Virus record (IMG/VR): IMGVR_UViG_3300044637_001129
Coordinates: 1 to 33,612 of that record
From: a virus
DNA length: 33,612 nt
Reading direction: 5' to 3' (one strand)
A model generated the notes under the pieces. The model worked only from the letters and a program-made list of their open reading frames with translations, did no database searches and was not told where the DNA came from. Of this stretch, positions 31,769-33,612 are shown piece by piece. The translations under genes were made by a program, and so were the position numbers. The number at the start of each line of letters is the position of its first letter. Position 1 is the first letter of the stretch.

Positions 31769-32043
31769 TTCCACATACCACGCTGAATCATGTATTTTTT
31801 AATTTCAGTATATATAAACTTCTTAAGTTTTGGGTCATTGGTTTTATCAAATGCCTGATACATTCTCTTCAAATAAGCATCAGGAGTAGTAACACGAACT
31901 ACTTCAACTTTAGTAACACCAAGACCAGAGATAGGTGATCCTGCTTTAGTCTTAGGACGACCAAAGTTTCCAGTTACATTACCTTGAGTGCGAAGTTTGG
32001 GTTTAATCTTGGAAAGGTTTGAGGTCATTTGAAATTTATTCAT
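31765..32043 (-). CDS. Basic hypothetical protein, leaderless
   Basis: 92 aa, basic: MNKFQMTSNLSKIKPKLRTQ, then Gly/Pro-rich GNFGRPKTKAGSPISGLGVT and a C-terminal helix DPKLKKFIYTEIKKYMIQRG. A flexible basic N-terminus with a helical end could bind nucleic acid. ATG is 6 nt after TATCAT, so it should be leaderless. Confidence 0.68.
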   Translation of the reverse strand: MNKFQMTSNLSKIKPKLRTQGNVTGNFGRPKTKAGSPISGLGVTKVEVVRVTTPDAYLKRMYQAFDKTNDPKLKKFIYTEIKKYMIQRGMWK

Positions 32044-32049
32044 ACAAGT

Positions 32050-32108
32050 ATGATAGCATGGATTTGGGGTCTGTGCTCTTTTATTGTGCCACTTCTACAA
32101 CTGTCCTC
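32050..32108 (-). promoter_or_regulatory. Cassette 11: stem-loop remnant plus GAGCAC-17-TATCAT
   Basis: GAGCAC (32073-32078), 17 nt, TGC-TATCAT (32050-32055), 6 nt, ATG 32043. The stem-loop unit (32085-32108) keeps left arm and CTAC loop, but the right arm has changed to CTGTCCTC as it became part of the end of the 62-aa gene. Confidence 0.78.
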
Positions 32109-32269
32109 TGGATGTGCTCAACTGTGCTCTGTAGTTTGTTATAGAGGGCACTGAGGGACACTTTACCACTACTCTCCATCAACTTTTGCTCTTTCCTTGA
32201 CAACAACTGTAGAGCACTCTTAAGTGCATCCAACTCATCAAGATTTAGTTTAACAAAATCCTCAGTCAT
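32081..32269 (-). CDS. Small helical protein
   Basis: 62 aa: MTEDFVKLNLDELDALKSAL, QLLSRKEQKLMESSGKVSLS, ending VVEVAQ. Two amphipathic helices. The start overlaps the preceding stop (ATGA). Its last codons are formed by the cassette 11 stem-loop unit. Last gene of a five-gene coupled operon. Confidence 0.65.
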   Translation of the reverse strand: MTEDFVKLNLDELDALKSALQLLSRKEQKLMESSGKVSLSALYNKLQSTVEHIQRTVVEVAQ

Positions 32270-32457
32270 TTAGAAGAGACTCCAGTATTTTTGAAAATAG
32301 CATTAGCAAGGAAGATGATAGCAAAGTTCTGCCAGAATGACAGATTCACACCAAACCAAGACAGAATCAAACCAAGCAACCATGCTTCAAATAGAATAGA
32401 AGCAACAACAATGACGATTGCTACGAAAGCAACTCCAAGAGCAGTAGAGTTTTTCAT
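32266..32457 (-). CDS. Small membrane protein
   Basis: 63 aa, strongly hydrophobic: LGVAFVAIVIVVASILFEAW (7-26), LLGLILSWFGV and FAIIFLANAIF (44-54). Probably two or three membrane spans. Joined on both sides by ATGA overlaps. Function unknown; it could act in lysis timing, superinfection exclusion or host envelope change, but nothing in the sequence decides. Confidence 0.7.
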   Translation of the reverse strand: MKNSTALGVAFVAIVIVVASILFEAWLLGLILSWFGVNLSFWQNFAIIFLANAIFKNTGVSSK

Positions 32458-32693
32458 TTCTTTTCTGGTTTAGGTTGAGGTTTAACTTTGGTAGGATCGA
32501 CATAAGGAACTCTGCCATCCTGTTCATACATCAGAATGTCATACTTAAACTTACATTCATGAGGTCGTTGATTACATAGAATCAATGTATCATTAACTGC
32601 TTTATATGCTCCATGAGAAGAACCAATAGCAGCACCAATCAACAGAGAAAATACAATAAAGGAAGTAATTTTTGCTCCCATATTATACATCAT
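32454..32693 (-). CDS. Membrane-anchored small protein
   Basis: 79 aa. Membrane segment or signal (ITSFIVFSLLIGAAIGSS, 9-26), then a soluble part with two cysteines (LCNQRPHECKFKYDILMYEQ) and a Pro/Lys tail KVKPQPKPEKK. The two cysteines could form a disulfide outside the cytoplasm. ATGA overlaps at both ends. Confidence 0.68.
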   Translation of the reverse strand: MMYNMGAKITSFIVFSLLIGAAIGSSHGAYKAVNDTLILCNQRPHECKFKYDILMYEQDGRVPYVDPTKVKPQPKPEKK

Positions 32694-32896
32694 TTAACAA
32701 GTCTCCAGTTAGGATCATTTACTTTATCAATCCAAAAGAAGTATTTCTTATTGATTGATGCTAGGAATAATTGTTTATCATTTTCTTGTTCTACATTGCA
32801 TCCATGAAGTTTGTCCATCATGTTTGCAAACCTATTCTTTGCTTTACTAGAAATAGGTTCAACATTAACCATTTTACGTTTCACTTTAGTTTGCAT
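32690..32896 (-). CDS. Small basic hypothetical protein
   Basis: 68 aa from ATG 32896, which overlaps the preceding stop (TGATG): MQTKVKRKMVNVEPISSKAK, NRFANMMDKLHGCNVEQEND, KKYFFWIDKVNDPNWRLVK. Basic N-terminus, aromatic C-terminus. A TTG upstream would extend it into the preceding gene; unlikely. No family recognised. Confidence 0.65.
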   Translation of the reverse strand: MQTKVKRKMVNVEPISSKAKNRFANMMDKLHGCNVEQENDKQLFLASINKKYFFWIDKVNDPNWRLVK

Positions 32897-33306
32897 CAAT
32901 TTACTCCACAAAAAGACCACCAAGGTTGATCTTCACCTACAGTATCATCAAAAATATAGATAAAATCACAATCACTATTTTTTGCATACTTATACATTTG
33001 CTGATAATTTTTGAAATGCTTGGGATAGATTATATTTTCATCAGTCTCACCCCTTTCATAATAGTAAAGAGGTTGTTCTTCACGAGTATTATTATACTCA
33101 TCATTTACAAAGGCAGAATCCCAAGTAGTTTTAGTTTTGAGTGATGAAATATCACCACCATCAATCAAATCAACAACCTTACTGCGTGTTTGATAATCTT
33201 CTTTCAGGATCTTACCATTCCACTCAGGATAACCATCCCAATGACAATATACACCAGAATAGGTATTATCTTTGTGTTTGATTGAAATGAAACTACGAGT
33301 TCCCAT
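32896..33306 (-). CDS. Conserved phage hypothetical protein (MGTRSFI family)
   Basis: 136 aa. MGTRSFISIKHKDNTYSGVY then CHWDGYPEWNGKILKEDYQT is the signature of a family common in phages and some plasmids (function unknown), with the YCHWDGYP core. The C-terminus CDFIYIFDD and PWWSFCG complete the usual length. First gene after cassette 12, with a leader of about 16 nt. Confidence 0.8.
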   Translation of the reverse strand: MGTRSFISIKHKDNTYSGVYCHWDGYPEWNGKILKEDYQTRSKVVDLIDGGDISSLKTKTTWDSAFVNDEYNNTREEQPLYYYERGETDENIIYPKHFKNYQQMYKYAKNSDCDFIYIFDDTVGEDQPWWSFCGVN

Positions 33307-33328
33307 GTGTTTGATTGATTACAAAGTA

Positions 33329-33387
33329 ATCATAGCATGGATTTGGGGTCTGTGCTCTTTTATTGTGCCACTTCCACATGTGGCACA
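33329..33387 (-). promoter_or_regulatory. Cassette 12: stem-loop plus GAGCAC-17-TATGAT
   Basis: Stem-loop 33364-33387 (8-bp TGTGCCAC/GTGGCACA) lies 3 nt after the stop of the right-edge gene. GAGCAC (33352-33357), 17 nt, TGC-TATGAT (33329-33334), predicted start near 33322. Confidence 0.78.
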
Positions 33388-33390
33388 CAA

Positions 33391-33612
33391 TTAGTTTGGC
33401 ACATCATCATAATCCCAAGGTGCCTTACGATTCATAAGTTCTTTAATTCTTTCCACCACAGCAGGGTCTGGTGGTTCATTAATTCTTCGCACAAGTTCAT
33501 CATATGCCTCTGCAGATACAATAATCCTTTCTGGTTCTTGTCCCAATCTCAACCTACGTTCTGGACTGATAGTTAGATTGTAAGGGTCATCATAAGGATA
33601 GATGTATTCCTG
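33391..33612 (-). CDS. DUF1778/antitoxin-like C-terminus, partial
   Basis: The frame is open at the right edge; 73 residues are visible. RIIVSAEAYDELVRRINEPP, DPAVVERIKELMNRKAPWD resembles the C-terminal toxin-neutralising part of DUF1778/TacA-type antitoxins (SAEAF...LDNPPxPN...LxxxxAPWE). The N-terminal DNA-binding part lies outside. No toxin is visible downstream; cassette 12 and the MGTRSFI gene follow. It might be a stand-alone phage antitoxin. The family call is tentative. Confidence 0.5.
   Translation of the reverse strand, partial: QEYIYPYDDPYNLTISPERRLRLGQEPERIIVSAEAYDELVRRINEPPDPAVVERIKELMNRKAPWDYDDVPN

Overview
The window is a 33.6-kb piece of a T4-like (Straboviridae/Kyanoviridae-type) myovirus, most likely a marine cyanophage. 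Evidence for this is the T4 baseplate-wedge gene order 25-6-7-8, very large repeat-rich baseplate proteins of the kind known from cyanobacterial T4-like phages, T4-type late promoter boxes (NATAAATA), small conserved cyanophage-type hypotheticals, and DnaA boxes of the cyanobacterial form TTTTCCACA. No photosynthesis gene lies in the window, so the host is an inference; an AT-rich pelagiphage is the main alternative. Every protein gene and both tRNAs are on the minus strand, so transcription runs from high to low coordinates.

Region 1 (1-21.1 kb, late structural genes). Read leftwards: gp25 (21044), gp6 (20640), a giant 2841-aa protein whose N-terminus resembles the C-terminal part of T4 gp7, a 923-aa structural protein, gp8 (7415), and a DUF4815-like protein that runs off the left edge. 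The genes abut or overlap. Late promoter boxes stand before gp25, before gp8 and within the end of gp8.

Region 2 (21.1-23.5 kb). Small conserved genes and a glycosyltransferase-like protein, served by two sigma70-type promoters (22668-22696 and 23484-23512).

Region 3 (about 23.5-24.0 kb). A gene-free stretch of about 480 bp holding six exact TTTTCCACA boxes, helically phased in part, four tandem 10-bp iterons, and a strong promoter pointing to the plus strand, where there is no gene. It looks like a replication origin with a primer promoter, which would be unusual for a T4-like phage.

Region 4 (24.0-33.6 kb, early accessory region). About 35 small genes are arranged as short operons, each headed by a near-identical 59/60-bp cassette: a 24-nt stem-loop at the end of the preceding gene, then an extended -10 promoter. 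There are twelve cassettes on the minus strand and one inverted copy inside the origin-like region. In eight of them the start codon lies exactly 6 nt after the -10 box, so the mRNA should begin at its AUG (leaderless). Recognisable products are an ArdA-like antirestriction protein, a HAD phosphatase, a PD-(D/E)XK nuclease, an HNH endonuclease with an I-TevI-like control hairpin, and many small membrane proteins. tRNA-Thr(UGU) and tRNA-Arg(UCU) each have a late promoter box upstream. The cassettes resemble in concept the PeSL (promoter-early stem-loop) elements described in other T4-type phages, but the exact leaderless geometry and the two -35 classes seem distinctive.
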